From contig NZAS01000210.1 in assembly GCA_002686195.1 (NCBI GenBank), positions 1 through 26,239 on the forward strand: a stretch of 26,239 bases of DNA, written 5' to 3'. This document shows positions 7,026-14,832 of this stretch, piece by piece; position 1 is the first letter of the stretch, and the number at the start of each line of letters is the position of its first letter. The notes under the pieces were generated by a model. It saw only the letters and a program-made list of their open reading frames with translations. It made no database searches and was not told the DNA's origin. Source of the DNA: Candidatus Pacearchaeota archaeon (GTDB lineage: Archaea > Nanoarchaeota > Nanoarchaeia > Pacearchaeales > GW2011-AR1). Made by a program: the position numbers and the translations under genes.

Positions 7026-8442
7026 TTTTTATTGCGACAGAGATGGTGGAGATTACTATTCTTCTTGTGCAAAGAAAATAAAATCTCGTCTTGACGAATT
7101 AGGAGCATCTCACGACATTAGAGAAATCCCGAGTCAAGATCACTACATGCTAAATTGTTTAGAAAAGCCAAAATTCATTCTTGATATGCTGAACGAATTA
7201 GACGAATCCTTAATATGGATTGATATTGATTGCACAATTAATCAATTACCCGAAGAGTTAGATGCAGTAGAAACTGATGTGGGGTTTGCAATAAGAGAAC
7301 ACGATTTAAAAACCCCCCACAGCGCATTGATATTTTTTAACAACACAGAAAAGAGTAAAGAATTCATAAGAGATTGGATTAAAAAATGTGACAGTAAAAA
7401 GAAAGATTCAATTTCAGGAAAATATACTTTGGGAGATCATGAGCAATTAATTCTTGCGGCAAAAGAGAATAAACCACAAGCAGTTTTTACTGTGTTCTCA
7501 CCTTCCCTTTGTGCAGTAGAAACTAATGTTTCTAAAGTAAGTATTGGTTTAAGTTATGGGGAAAACGAATGTAATAAGATACAAGCATTTTATCCACCAT
7601 TCAGTTTGAAGGATGGTTCTTCTTGCGGCAAATTAAAACCAAGATTTTTTAAATGGACAGATAGAGATTGTAAAATACAAGTATTCGTTGATAATGGTAT
7701 GGGTAGTATTCCTTCTCACCCCAGAGAGAAAGGAACATATAGGTTTGGATGGCTATGCGAATCGAAGGAAATCGTTAATCAATTGTATCTTGCATTAAAA
7801 TCCAAACATGAAATTTTCTTTGATCATTTTGATGGTATTTTTACTTGTGATGAAGAATTACTTCAATTAGATTCACGATTTATGTTTGCTTTGTCCGGCA
7901 GCAATCTTCCTTGGACATCAAGAGAGGATTTTGGTGTTCATGAAAAAAATAAGTTGTGTTCACTTCTTGCTTCTCCAAAACAAATGACAAAAGGTCATCA
8001 ATTACGGTATGAATGGGCAGATAAATTAAAAAATGATATAGATGTGTTTGGTGGTGTTTCTGGTTCTTCTAAAATCGGAACTGATGGGTTTGCTTCTGCT
8101 GCACACCCACCAAAAACAGAAGCATTGAGAGATTATATGTTTTCGATTACGATTGAGAACGCATCCTATAATCATTATTTTACAGAAAAAATAACAGACT
8201 GTTTTGCAAATGGAACCATACCTGTTTATTGGGGATGTCCCAACATCGGACAATATTTTAACGAAGATGGAATTATAGTTTTAAATGATTCTTTTGATAT
8301 CAAAGATTTGAATGAGGAATTATACAACAGCAAAATAGATGCAGTAAAAGAGAATTATGAAAAAATAAAAACAATGAAACTTTCTGATGATATTTTGTGG
8401 GAAATGGTTTCTCAGTATATTGATAAGGCTGAAAACAAATGA
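7006..8442 (+). CDS. Two-domain glycosyltransferase: GT-A domain fused to GT10 fucosyltransferase-like domain
   Basis: A 478-aa fusion. Residues 1-190 are a GT-A-like domain paralogous to the preceding gene, with LIWIDIDCTI and DxD at 73-75. Residues about 215-470 resemble GT10 alpha-1,3/4-fucosyltransferases: KLCSLLASPKQM (316-327), then FSITIENASYNHYFTEK (379-395) and GTIPVYWGCPNI (403-414). This is the family's E-N ... Y-x-T-E-K ... G-x-x-P-V-x-x-G motif for GDP-fucose binding. The bifunctional arrangement could add two successive residues. The ATG at 7006 is preferred over the TTG at 6979 because GGTGA lies 6 bases upstream and the N-terminus then matches its paralogue. The stop overlaps the next ATG (ATGA). 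Confidence 0.85.
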   Translation: MKTKFISFYCDRDGGDYYSSCAKKIKSRLDELGASHDIREIPSQDHYMLNCLEKPKFILDMLNELDESLIWIDIDCTINQLPEELDAVETDVGFAIREHDLKTPHSALIFFNNTEKSKEFIRDWIKKCDSKKKDSISGKYTLGDHEQLILAAKENKPQAVFTVFSPSLCAVETNVSKVSIGLSYGENECNKIQAFYPPFSLKDGSSCGKLKPRFFKWTDRDCKIQVFVDNGMGSIPSHPREKGTYRFGWLCESKEIVNQLYLALKSKHEIFFDHFDGIFTCDEELLQLDSRFMFALSGSNLPWTSREDFGVHEKNKLCSLLASPKQMTKGHQLRYEWADKLKNDIDVFGGVSGSSKIGTDGFASAAHPPKTEALRDYMFSITIENASYNHYFTEKITDCFANGTIPVYWGCPNIGQYFNEDGIIVLNDSFDIKDLNEELYNSKIDAVKENYEKIKTMKLSDDILWEMVSQYIDKAENK

Positions 8443-9128
8443 ATGGATTAATATCGTTTAGTTTATATGGGGATGATCCGAGATATACAGAAAACTGTAT
8501 AAAAAATAAACCTCTTGCTGATAGGTACTATCCTGATTGGACTCTTCGGTTTTATCATGATAATACTGTTCCTGCCCACACTTTATCCATTTTAGAAGAT
8601 CAAGGTTGTGAATTAATTGACATGACAGAAAATGATATTCATGGTGTTGTTTGGAGATGTCTAGCAGTTGATGATGAAAATTATGATGCAGTTATTATTC
8701 GTGATGCAGATTCTCGCGTAAATTACAGAGAAGCACAAGCCGTAAAAGAATGGCTTAATAATGAAGAAACATTACATTCAATGCGTGACGCAAAAGAACA
8801 TAATATGCTGTTTCAAACCGGAATGTGGGGATGTAAACCCAAACAGAAGAAATTTTCAATGACAGAATGGTTGAATATTTCTGAACCTCTAAAGAAAAAA
8901 AATTATCAACACATAAGCGGATATACATGGGACGATCAATTGTTTTTGGGTATGTTGCTGGGTAACAAAGAAACTCATATAAATGATGTATTGGCACACG
9001 ATGATTGGTTGAGGCATACTGATAAGCAGAGAACTTTGCCTTTTCCAACCAATCCTAGACCCAGACAGCATGTTGGTTATGCTTTTTTAGATCCGACAGA
9101 AGAAAGTGAAAGGGATTCATCAGAATGA
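8439..9128 (+). CDS. GT-A-type glycosyltransferase-like protein
   Basis: A 229-aa protein with a GT-A-like order of elements: MNGLISFSLYGDD, WTLRFYHDN (35-42), ELIDM (58-62), VIIRDADSR (85-93) with DAD as candidate metal-binding motif, then HSMRDAKEH and GMWGCK. The pattern resembles uncharacterised transferase-like proteins found in phages and environmental bacteria. It starts within the previous stop (ATGA at 8439) and its own stop overlaps the following start in the same way. The exact family and sugar cannot be stated. Confidence 0.65.
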   Translation: MNGLISFSLYGDDPRYTENCIKNKPLADRYYPDWTLRFYHDNTVPAHTLSILEDQGCELIDMTENDIHGVVWRCLAVDDENYDAVIIRDADSRVNYREAQAVKEWLNNEETLHSMRDAKEHNMLFQTGMWGCKPKQKKFSMTEWLNISEPLKKKNYQHISGYTWDDQLFLGMLLGNKETHINDVLAHDDWLRHTDKQRTLPFPTNPRPRQHVGYAFLDPTEESERDSSE

Positions 9129-9889
9129 AAAAGAAATTATATATTTTACACCATTTAGGAATGGGAGATCATATTCATTGTAACGGAATGATAAGATACA
9201 TTAGAGAAACTTTAAATTTAGAATGGACAATTTCAGTATTTTCTTGGGAAAGAAATAGCAATAATGTTGAATATATGTTTCGTGATAACGAGAGTATAGA
9301 AATAATACCTCTTATTGATGATGTTGATGAAATATCTCAAGCGAATAATTATATCCAAAACGACGAACATGTAGAAGATTCTAGACTTTTATTGTTAGGA
9401 TTTAATCATTATTCTCAAATAAAAACAAAACATCCCGAGTATACATGCGATCAGTGTTTTTATGAGCAGATTGATGTTCCTTATAAATATCGTTTCGAAA
9501 AATTTTATTATGAAAGAGAATTCGAAGAAGAAAATAGAGTTTATGAAAAACTTGTTCCAAAAGGAAAAGAATATGTTTTTGTTCACGATAACCCACCAAA
9601 AGGTTATAACATAAACACAAATAAAATTGATTCTAAATATGAAATTGTAAAAAATGATATAAGTGAAAGTATTTTTCATTTTGCTAAGATATTAGAAAAT
9701 GCTTCTGAAATTCATTGTATCGAAAGTGCTTTTAGATGCTTTATTGAAGGATTAGATACTTCAAAAGCAAAGCATTATTTTCATCCAGCAAATACAGAAT
9801 TTGCAAAATTTGATAATAGCAACTTGGGAAGCGGAACTTCTAAGGAGTGGAATTATGTTGAGTATGGACAACCTTCTAATATGCTATAA
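9125..9889 (+). CDS. GT-B-type (GT9/heptosyltransferase-like) protein
   Basis: A 254-aa protein opening with YILHHLGMGDHIHCNGMIRY, close to the LGxGDxxxxxGxxR loop of GT9 heptosyltransferases and related GT-B enzymes. The C-terminal half carries ASEIHCIESAFRCFIEGL, matching the family's late donor-site helix (S/E-S near a Gly). The heptosyltransferase D-x-G-x-x-H motif is not evident, so a different sugar is likely. It starts inside the previous stop and overlaps the next gene by 35 bases. Fold assignment is moderate. Confidence 0.6.
   Translation: MKKKLYILHHLGMGDHIHCNGMIRYIRETLNLEWTISVFSWERNSNNVEYMFRDNESIEIIPLIDDVDEISQANNYIQNDEHVEDSRLLLLGFNHYSQIKTKHPEYTCDQCFYEQIDVPYKYRFEKFYYEREFEEENRVYEKLVPKGKEYVFVHDNPPKGYNINTNKIDSKYEIVKNDISESIFHFAKILENASEIHCIESAFRCFIEGLDTSKAKHYFHPANTEFAKFDNSNLGSGTSKEWNYVEYGQPSNML
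9842..9847 (+). promoter_or_regulatory. Shine-Dalgarno AAGGAG that fixes the start at 9855
   Basis: AAGGAG lies 7 bases before ATG 9855, inside the end of the preceding gene. It favours that ATG over the in-frame ATG at 9801, which has no comparable site and would add 18 residues. Confidence 0.7.
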
Positions 9890-10757
9890 CTCTTTACCTC
9901 TATTTGCAGATCATGTTTTAGATTATCCCCAAGAATATTACAAATTGCATGGCGTAGAAAGATTACACAATCACGAAGGTATTGATCCTTCTCAGATTAA
10001 AGAAAATGATGTAGTGTGTATAAAGACTGATTTTGTGGAGAATGGATATTTTTATAATGAAATATTTCCCGAAATTAAGAACAAGTTTAAACTTGTTACC
10101 ACAATATCTTCTTTACCGGGACCGATAGGGCAAGGAACAGACGAAATTCTTTCAAGTGAAAAATTGATTGCGTGGTATCCGTGTCATGTTAATCCCAAAT
10201 ACGGATATCATGAAAAGGTGTTTCCTGTTCCAATAGGATTTACTGAGCCTAGCAGGCAAAATGGAAATCAACATCTTTTACAAAAATGTAGAGAAGAAAA
10301 AACACAATTCGACGATAAGAAAAATAGTGTACTCTTACCTTATCACAATTTGAAGACTAATAAAATTAGAAGAGATTTAGTGAATTCAATTTTAAAGTCT
10401 GGTATAAAAATAGAAAGGCAGCAAGAGAAATTAGAAATAAAAGATTGCTTGAAGCAAATGGACAGGTACAAATATGTTGTTTGCTTAGAAGGTTCTGGTA
10501 TTGATACACATAGAGCATATGAATGTTTGTTAATGGATTGTGTTCCTATTATGAAGAAAACTCCATTGCATAGAATATTTGATGATTACAATCTTCCCGG
10601 TATTTTTATCGAATCGTGGGACGAAATAGATGAAAATTTTGTTGAAAGTATTGAGGAAAATCAATTCGATTTTTTAGGCATCGATGAATTTCTTCTCGCT
10701 AAGACTCATGGAGAAAGAATAATAAATGAACATAGTTCAAATGTCAGGTCTAGGTAA
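9855..10757 (+). CDS. Exostosin-like GT-B glycosyltransferase
   Basis: A 300-aa protein. The hallmark is the C-terminal EGSGIDTHRAYECLLMDCVP (212-231), the pattern of exostosin-like (GT47-type) and related transferases in which a helix after G-x-D-T-x-R positions the nucleotide sugar. Earlier pieces such as WYPCHVNPKYGYHEKVFPVP (107-126) and PIGFTEPSR fit uncharacterised phage members. No signal peptide or membrane helix is present, so it would act in the cytoplasm. It overlaps genes on both sides (35 and 32 bases). The specific linkage is unknown. Confidence 0.62.
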   Translation: MLSMDNLLICYNSLPLFADHVLDYPQEYYKLHGVERLHNHEGIDPSQIKENDVVCIKTDFVENGYFYNEIFPEIKNKFKLVTTISSLPGPIGQGTDEILSSEKLIAWYPCHVNPKYGYHEKVFPVPIGFTEPSRQNGNQHLLQKCREEKTQFDDKKNSVLLPYHNLKTNKIRRDLVNSILKSGIKIERQQEKLEIKDCLKQMDRYKYVVCLEGSGIDTHRAYECLLMDCVPIMKKTPLHRIFDDYNLPGIFIESWDEIDENFVESIEENQFDFLGIDEFLLAKTHGERIINEHSSNVRSR

Positions 10758-11460
10758 AATGGGAAGATTTGGAAATCAACTTTTTCAATATGCATTTGCC
10801 AAATCGTATGCAAAAAAATATAATTGCAATTTTGAAATACCTTCCGATTGGATAGGAAGAAATATCTTTGAAATAGACGATAGTTCTCTGAGCAGACAAT
10901 TACCAAAAACAGAAATAGATGATATTCCATTTGGTCAGGTAAACATAGATTTGACTGGATATTTTCAGCACCAAAAGTTTTTAGATATCATGAATCCAGA
11001 TGATGTTAGAAAATGGTTTACCTTTAAAAAGCAATGGAGAGATATTTTTAAAAAACCAAAAGATTTTTATGTTGCGGCACATCTCAGACATGGTGATTAT
11101 GTTAATGGAGAAAAATATTGTACTATATCAGAAGAATGCTATATTGAATCTTGTGTAAAGTTTGGGTATGAAAAGGAAGATGTTATTGTTGTTAGTGAAG
11201 AAAAAAGGCAACCAGAAGATTCCGGTAACATGGATTTTTTGTATGATTTTTTTGTCTTAACAGAAGCAGATGTTTTGTTTCGTTCAAACTCAACATTTGG
11301 TTGGTGGGCAGGATTTTTAGGAAATCAAAAGATTGTATATTCACCCGATGTTCAGGGAAAAGCAGGGCAACATATGATTGATGTTGATTTTGTTGAGGGA
11401 AATTATCCTTGTCATATGGAGATAGATAATAGACACAGTGATTTATATTTTGGAGAATGA
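10726..11460 (+). CDS. GT11 fucosyltransferase-like (alpha-1,2 type)
   Basis: A 244-aa GT11-family protein. It has the N-terminal GRFGNQLFQYAFA (13-25), the GDP-fucose site HLRHGDY (119-125, the HxRxGDY motif) and the C-terminal SNSTFGWWAGFLG (187-199). GT11 enzymes transfer fucose from GDP-fucose to galactose-type acceptors in bacterial O-antigens. It is somewhat shorter than typical members (about 280-300 aa) but keeps all three motif blocks. No GDP-fucose synthesis genes are in the window, so the donor must come from the host or another part of the phage genome. It overlaps the previous gene by 32 bases. Confidence 0.9.
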   Translation: MNIVQMSGLGKMGRFGNQLFQYAFAKSYAKKYNCNFEIPSDWIGRNIFEIDDSSLSRQLPKTEIDDIPFGQVNIDLTGYFQHQKFLDIMNPDDVRKWFTFKKQWRDIFKKPKDFYVAAHLRHGDYVNGEKYCTISEECYIESCVKFGYEKEDVIVVSEEKRQPEDSGNMDFLYDFFVLTEADVLFRSNSTFGWWAGFLGNQKIVYSPDVQGKAGQHMIDVDFVEGNYPCHMEIDNRHSDLYFGE

Positions 11461-11463
11461 GAA

Positions 11464-11844
11464 ATGAAAGTGGAAGTATCAAATGGCGAAGTGGTTGACA
11501 AGATAACAATCTTGAAAATAAAACTTGAAAAGATTGATGATCCTGTTAAAATAAAAAATATTAAGAAAGAACATGATATACTTGAACCATTGGTAGAATC
11601 ATTTTCTCCTGCGTTCTCAATTCGTGAAGATATTCAAGATCTTTATGAAACAAATTTACAACTATGGGACATAGAAGATAGTATAAGAGAAAAAGAGAGG
11701 ATTCAAGAATTTGATGATGAGTTTATTTCTCTTGCAAGATCTGTTTATCGTATGAATGATAAAAGAGCAAAGATAAAGAAAGACATAAATGAAAAGACTT
11801 TTTCTCACCTGATAGAGGAAAAGAGTTACCAGAAATGGAATTGA
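11464..11844 (+). CDS. DUF6165-family protein
   Basis: A 126-aa helical protein matching the DUF6165 pattern: VEVSNGEVVDKITILKIKLE (3-22), LWDIEDSIREKER (67-79), VYRMNDKRAKIKKDIN (93-108) and the terminal EEKSY. The family has no established activity that I know of, but its genes are repeatedly found among glycosyltransferase and polysaccharide genes. The very regular charged helices suggest a coiled-coil or assembly factor. It has GGAG about 8 bases upstream and starts 4 bases after the GT11 gene. Confidence 0.78.
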   Translation: MKVEVSNGEVVDKITILKIKLEKIDDPVKIKNIKKEHDILEPLVESFSPAFSIREDIQDLYETNLQLWDIEDSIREKERIQEFDDEFISLARSVYRMNDKRAKIKKDINEKTFSHLIEEKSYQKWN

Positions 11845-11847
11845 ATT

Positions 11848-12630
11848 ATGGCTGATCCTGATTTTGTTAGTAGTGTTTCTAATTTCAAAGATATGATTCA
11901 ACTCTTTAAAGAAAGAGATGTTTTTGGAGATGAATCTTTGAATGTTTTTATTAATCTTTTAAAGGACAAAATCCCATTTGCAATAACAAGAGTAAATGAT
12001 GGAGAAATGAGTTCATTTGTTCGTTCCCAAGGGCAGAGATTTGGAAGAACACAACATACTATAATCACACAAAAATTGATTGATAATCTTACAGAAGTTT
12101 TAAGCCACAGACAACACAATTATTGGACAGGAATTGTGTGTCATGAATGTTTTCCTGATTTGTATCGAATAGCGAAGGATATTGTAGGAGACTATGAACA
12201 TGTAACTAGAGCGGTGGTTTTTACTAACAGAAACTGGGCGAAATTTGTTTCCGAGTTTGGCAATTTGGTTTCAGACAGGAACATAAAATGGATAGGTAGT
12301 GAAGATCAAAATTTAAGTATGCTAGAAAAAATTTATGATATAGAAAAAATACAAACTCCAATAAAACTCCCACAGATTAATGCTTGGGAACTGTATGATA
12401 AACTCAAAGATAAAGTAGATATGTTTGATGAAGGAGATCTGGTTTGTTTAAGTTGTGGTCCAGTTTCTAGAGTTTTAATTAAAGATTGGTTTAAACAAAG
12501 ACCCGATATTACTTTTATGGGAGTAGGTTCAACCTTTGATCCTATGACAAGAAATGTTTGGCACGCTTGTCACAGAGGTTGGTTGAGAACAGGATTTAAT
12601 GAAACCAAAAAATGTTCGGGGTGCAACTGA
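11848..12630 (+). CDS. Putative GT-D-like glycosyltransferase-related protein
   Basis: A 260-aa protein. PFAITRVNDGEMSSF (43-57) resembles the R-x-G-D-G-E motif of the GT-D fold family (DUF1792-type transferases), and CGPVSRVLIKDW (203-214) with FMGVGSTFDP (223-232) could be the second half of the nucleotide-binding site. The C-terminus has CHRGW (241-245) and KKCSGCN with a C-x2-C pair (256-259), which may bind a metal. The family link is from short motifs only. The stop overlaps the next start (TGATG). Confidence 0.5.
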   Translation: MADPDFVSSVSNFKDMIQLFKERDVFGDESLNVFINLLKDKIPFAITRVNDGEMSSFVRSQGQRFGRTQHTIITQKLIDNLTEVLSHRQHNYWTGIVCHECFPDLYRIAKDIVGDYEHVTRAVVFTNRNWAKFVSEFGNLVSDRNIKWIGSEDQNLSMLEKIYDIEKIQTPIKLPQINAWELYDKLKDKVDMFDEGDLVCLSCGPVSRVLIKDWFKQRPDITFMGVGSTFDPMTRNVWHACHRGWLRTGFNETKKCSGCN

Positions 12631-13067
12631 TGAATAGAGAAATAGTAGGGTTCACAGCCGGTAATTTTGATTTATTGCATCCGGGGTATATCTACACCTT
12701 TGAAGAGGCAAAACGGCACTGTGATAAGTTCATTGTTTTTCTTCAAAAGGATCCTTCCACAGGTCGTCACACAAAATATAAGCCAGTCATATCATATTAC
12801 GAAAGGTATAAGGTTCTAATGTCGATCAGATATATTGATGCGGTTTATATGTATCAAACCGAAGAAGAATTATATGATTTGATCAAATTCTTTAAGCCAG
12901 ATATAAGAATCTTGGGCGAAGATTATATCGGCAAATCATTCACTGGCGATGATCTGCCCCCAAAGGTAATTTACACGACTAGATGCCATGAGTGGTCAAC
13001 AACGAAACTCAAAGATCTAATTACTATTCAAACTATTAAACAGAACCCCGGAATCATAGACCAATGA
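12630..13067 (+). CDS. Cytidylyltransferase-like nucleotidyltransferase with HPGY motif
   Basis: A 145-aa protein of the glycerol-3-phosphate cytidylyltransferase/HldE-C superfamily, which activates sugar or polyol phosphates with a nucleotide. Landmarks are AGNFDLLHPGY (10-20), FIVFLQKDPS (34-43), RYIDAVY (67-73), ILGEDYIGK (94-102) and WSTTKLK (122-128). The usual HxGH is HPGY here: the second catalytic His is Tyr. I recall other phage and environmental homologues with H-x-G-Y, so it may be a distinct subfamily, but activity is uncertain. GC is near 40% against about 25-35% for the neighbours. The start at 12630 overlaps the previous stop; an in-frame ATG at 12612 is disfavoured. Confidence 0.8.
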   Translation: MNREIVGFTAGNFDLLHPGYIYTFEEAKRHCDKFIVFLQKDPSTGRHTKYKPVISYYERYKVLMSIRYIDAVYMYQTEEELYDLIKFFKPDIRILGEDYIGKSFTGDDLPPKVIYTTRCHEWSTTKLKDLITIQTIKQNPGIIDQ

Positions 13068-13978
13068 ATTTATTAATTACAGGATGCGCCGGATTTATTG
13101 GTAGTCATGTTACTGAAGAATTTATTAATTCTGGATACAAAGTAATAGGTGTTGATAAATTAACTTATGCAGGAAAAATAGAAAATTTAAATTCTGTAAT
13201 TAATCACCCCAATTTTTCTTTGATGCAGTTGTGTATTAACACAACACCTGTATTGAAATTTTTAATAGAACAAAATAAAATTGATTGGGTTATTCATTTG
13301 GCAGCAGAAACGCATGTTGACAATTCAATAGAGTCTAGTGATGTTTTTATGAAAACAAATATTTTAGGAACTAAATCAATAATTGGCTGCTGCTATGCAA
13401 CCGGAACTAAATTGCTTCATTTTTCTACTGATGAAGTTTATGGTCCAGCATACAACAAAACTTTCATAGAAAGAAGTAAACTCAACCCAACAAATCCTTA
13501 TTCTGCGAGCAAAGCAGCAGCAGAACACTTAGTTACATCTTATGCGAATACATATGGATTAGGATATATCATAGTTCGTCCTTCAAATAATTTTGGACCC
13601 AGACAACACGATGAAAAGTTTTTACCCACAATTTTGAGGAAATTGAAGTTAGATGAAAAAATTCCTGTATATGGCGATGGTCAACAAGAACGAGAATGGA
13701 TGTATGTAAAAGAGACTGCTAAGGCTACTCGGTTTATTTTAGAAAATTCTTCCATGAATGAAACATATAATGTTTCCTCTAAGTTTCATTTAAAAAATAT
13801 TGAAGTGGTAGAAAGGGTATGTAAACTTATGGATAAGAATCTAGAGGAATGTATAGAATATGTTGAGGATAGACCGGGACATGATTTTAATTATTCAATT
13901 AATCCTAATAAGATGAATAAATTAGGATATAATGTACATAATGATTTTGATGGTTATGTTAAGGAATTGATAGTATGA
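13064..13978 (+). CDS. rmlB: dTDP-glucose 4,6-dehydratase-like SDR (RmlB type)
   Basis: RmlB converts dTDP-glucose to dTDP-4-keto-6-deoxyglucose, the branch point for rhamnose and for amino- and formamido-dideoxy sugars. The 304-aa extended SDR has GCAGFIGSH for NAD (7-15), LAAETHVDNSI (79-89), the catalytic STDEVYG with Thr-Asp-Glu (121-127), YSASK (146-150) and RPSNNFGPRQ. The C-terminus EDRPGHDFNYSIN is typical but ends early (RmlB is usually 330-360 aa), losing most of the final helix. The start ATG overlaps the previous stop. The nucleotide (dTDP rather than CDP or GDP) is inferred from overall resemblance. Confidence 0.88.
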   Translation: MNLLITGCAGFIGSHVTEEFINSGYKVIGVDKLTYAGKIENLNSVINHPNFSLMQLCINTTPVLKFLIEQNKIDWVIHLAAETHVDNSIESSDVFMKTNILGTKSIIGCCYATGTKLLHFSTDEVYGPAYNKTFIERSKLNPTNPYSASKAAAEHLVTSYANTYGLGYIIVRPSNNFGPRQHDEKFLPTILRKLKLDEKIPVYGDGQQEREWMYVKETAKATRFILENSSMNETYNVSSKFHLKNIEVVERVCKLMDKNLEECIEYVEDRPGHDFNYSINPNKMNKLGYNVHNDFDGYVKELIV

Positions 13979-14832
13979 GCAGAGGTGTGATATATTGTAT
14001 GGATGGTAAGAATGAAAATACTGTTGGCAGTACTACAGAAGATTTTTTTTTAAAAGAAACTCTAATATCGGCAGAAAGTCTAAAGAAAAATAATCCAGAA
14101 TTACCAGTGACAATTTTTTCTAATGTGCATCAAGACATCTTAAAAAAATCCTCATTCTTTGACAACATCCTACCTTGTACAGAAAAGAAAGGTAACAGGA
14201 AATTCATAAATAAGATAGCATCATGCATAAACAGCCCTTATGATGAAACTTTATTTTTAGATGGTGATACTCTTGTGTTGGTAAATTTCCAAGATGTTTT
14301 AACCTATGGATATGACAAACACAGTGATAGAGGAAATATATTTGACATCCTTAGAAATTTTGATATGGCTTTTTGTTTGGAAAGTTTGGGTTGTGCAAAG
14401 GCGATGAGTCATTTCAGTATTCCTGATACTTTTTCTAGATTCAACACTGGTGTTCTTTTGTGGAAAAATAACGAAACGACACAGAATTTATTCAGGGATT
14501 GGTTTGTAAATTATCGTGATTCTATAAATTTTGATCCTAGCAAAAATGATCAGTGGCAATTTAGAATGTCTATATGGAACAGTAGGGTTAGATTTTGCAT
14601 TTTAGATCATGCATATAACCAAAGATTTTATACAGAAGCAGGTTCATGCGGTAATGGAGATCATGTTGTAAAGAAACCTTTTTATTATCATTATCCTAAT
14701 GATTTTGATTTATTTTGGGAACATGTAAAAAGAATGAACAACACAAATCCGTTTAAAATTGTTCATGATAGATTGCTAATACACAATAAAGAAAAGTGGT
14801 GTGGTAGGAGAAATTATGAGAGGCGGATTTAA
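13975..14832 (+). CDS. GT8-like GT-A glycosyltransferase
   Basis: A 285-aa protein with the GT8-style core: a SAESLKKNNPELPVTIFSN helix-strand (32-50), ETLFLDGDTLVL with DxD (96-98) and SRFNTGVLLWKN (154-165), the acceptor-side loop of the family. The C-terminus is rich in aromatic and His residues (FYYHYPNDFDLFWEHV), which could complete the metal site. It follows rmlB with an ATGA overlap and runs 17 bases into the aminotransferase gene. Specific donor unknown. Confidence 0.72.
   Translation: MSRGVIYCMDGKNENTVGSTTEDFFLKETLISAESLKKNNPELPVTIFSNVHQDILKKSSFFDNILPCTEKKGNRKFINKIASCINSPYDETLFLDGDTLVLVNFQDVLTYGYDKHSDRGNIFDILRNFDMAFCLESLGCAKAMSHFSIPDTFSRFNTGVLLWKNNETTQNLFRDWFVNYRDSINFDPSKNDQWQFRMSIWNSRVRFCILDHAYNQRFYTEAGSCGNGDHVVKKPFYYHYPNDFDLFWEHVKRMNNTNPFKIVHDRLLIHNKEKWCGRRNYERRI
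14805..14810 (+). promoter_or_regulatory. Shine-Dalgarno TAGGAG that fixes the start at 14816
   Basis: TAGGAG sits 5 bases before ATG 14816 inside the preceding gene. It supports that codon over the in-frame GTG at 14801, which overlaps the site itself. Confidence 0.65.

Noticed and set aside
9482..9489. TATAAATA inside the GT9-like gene.
   Set aside because: It is mid-gene, encodes ordinary residues (Tyr-Lys-Tyr) and is far from the next start; chance is expected in such AT-rich DNA.
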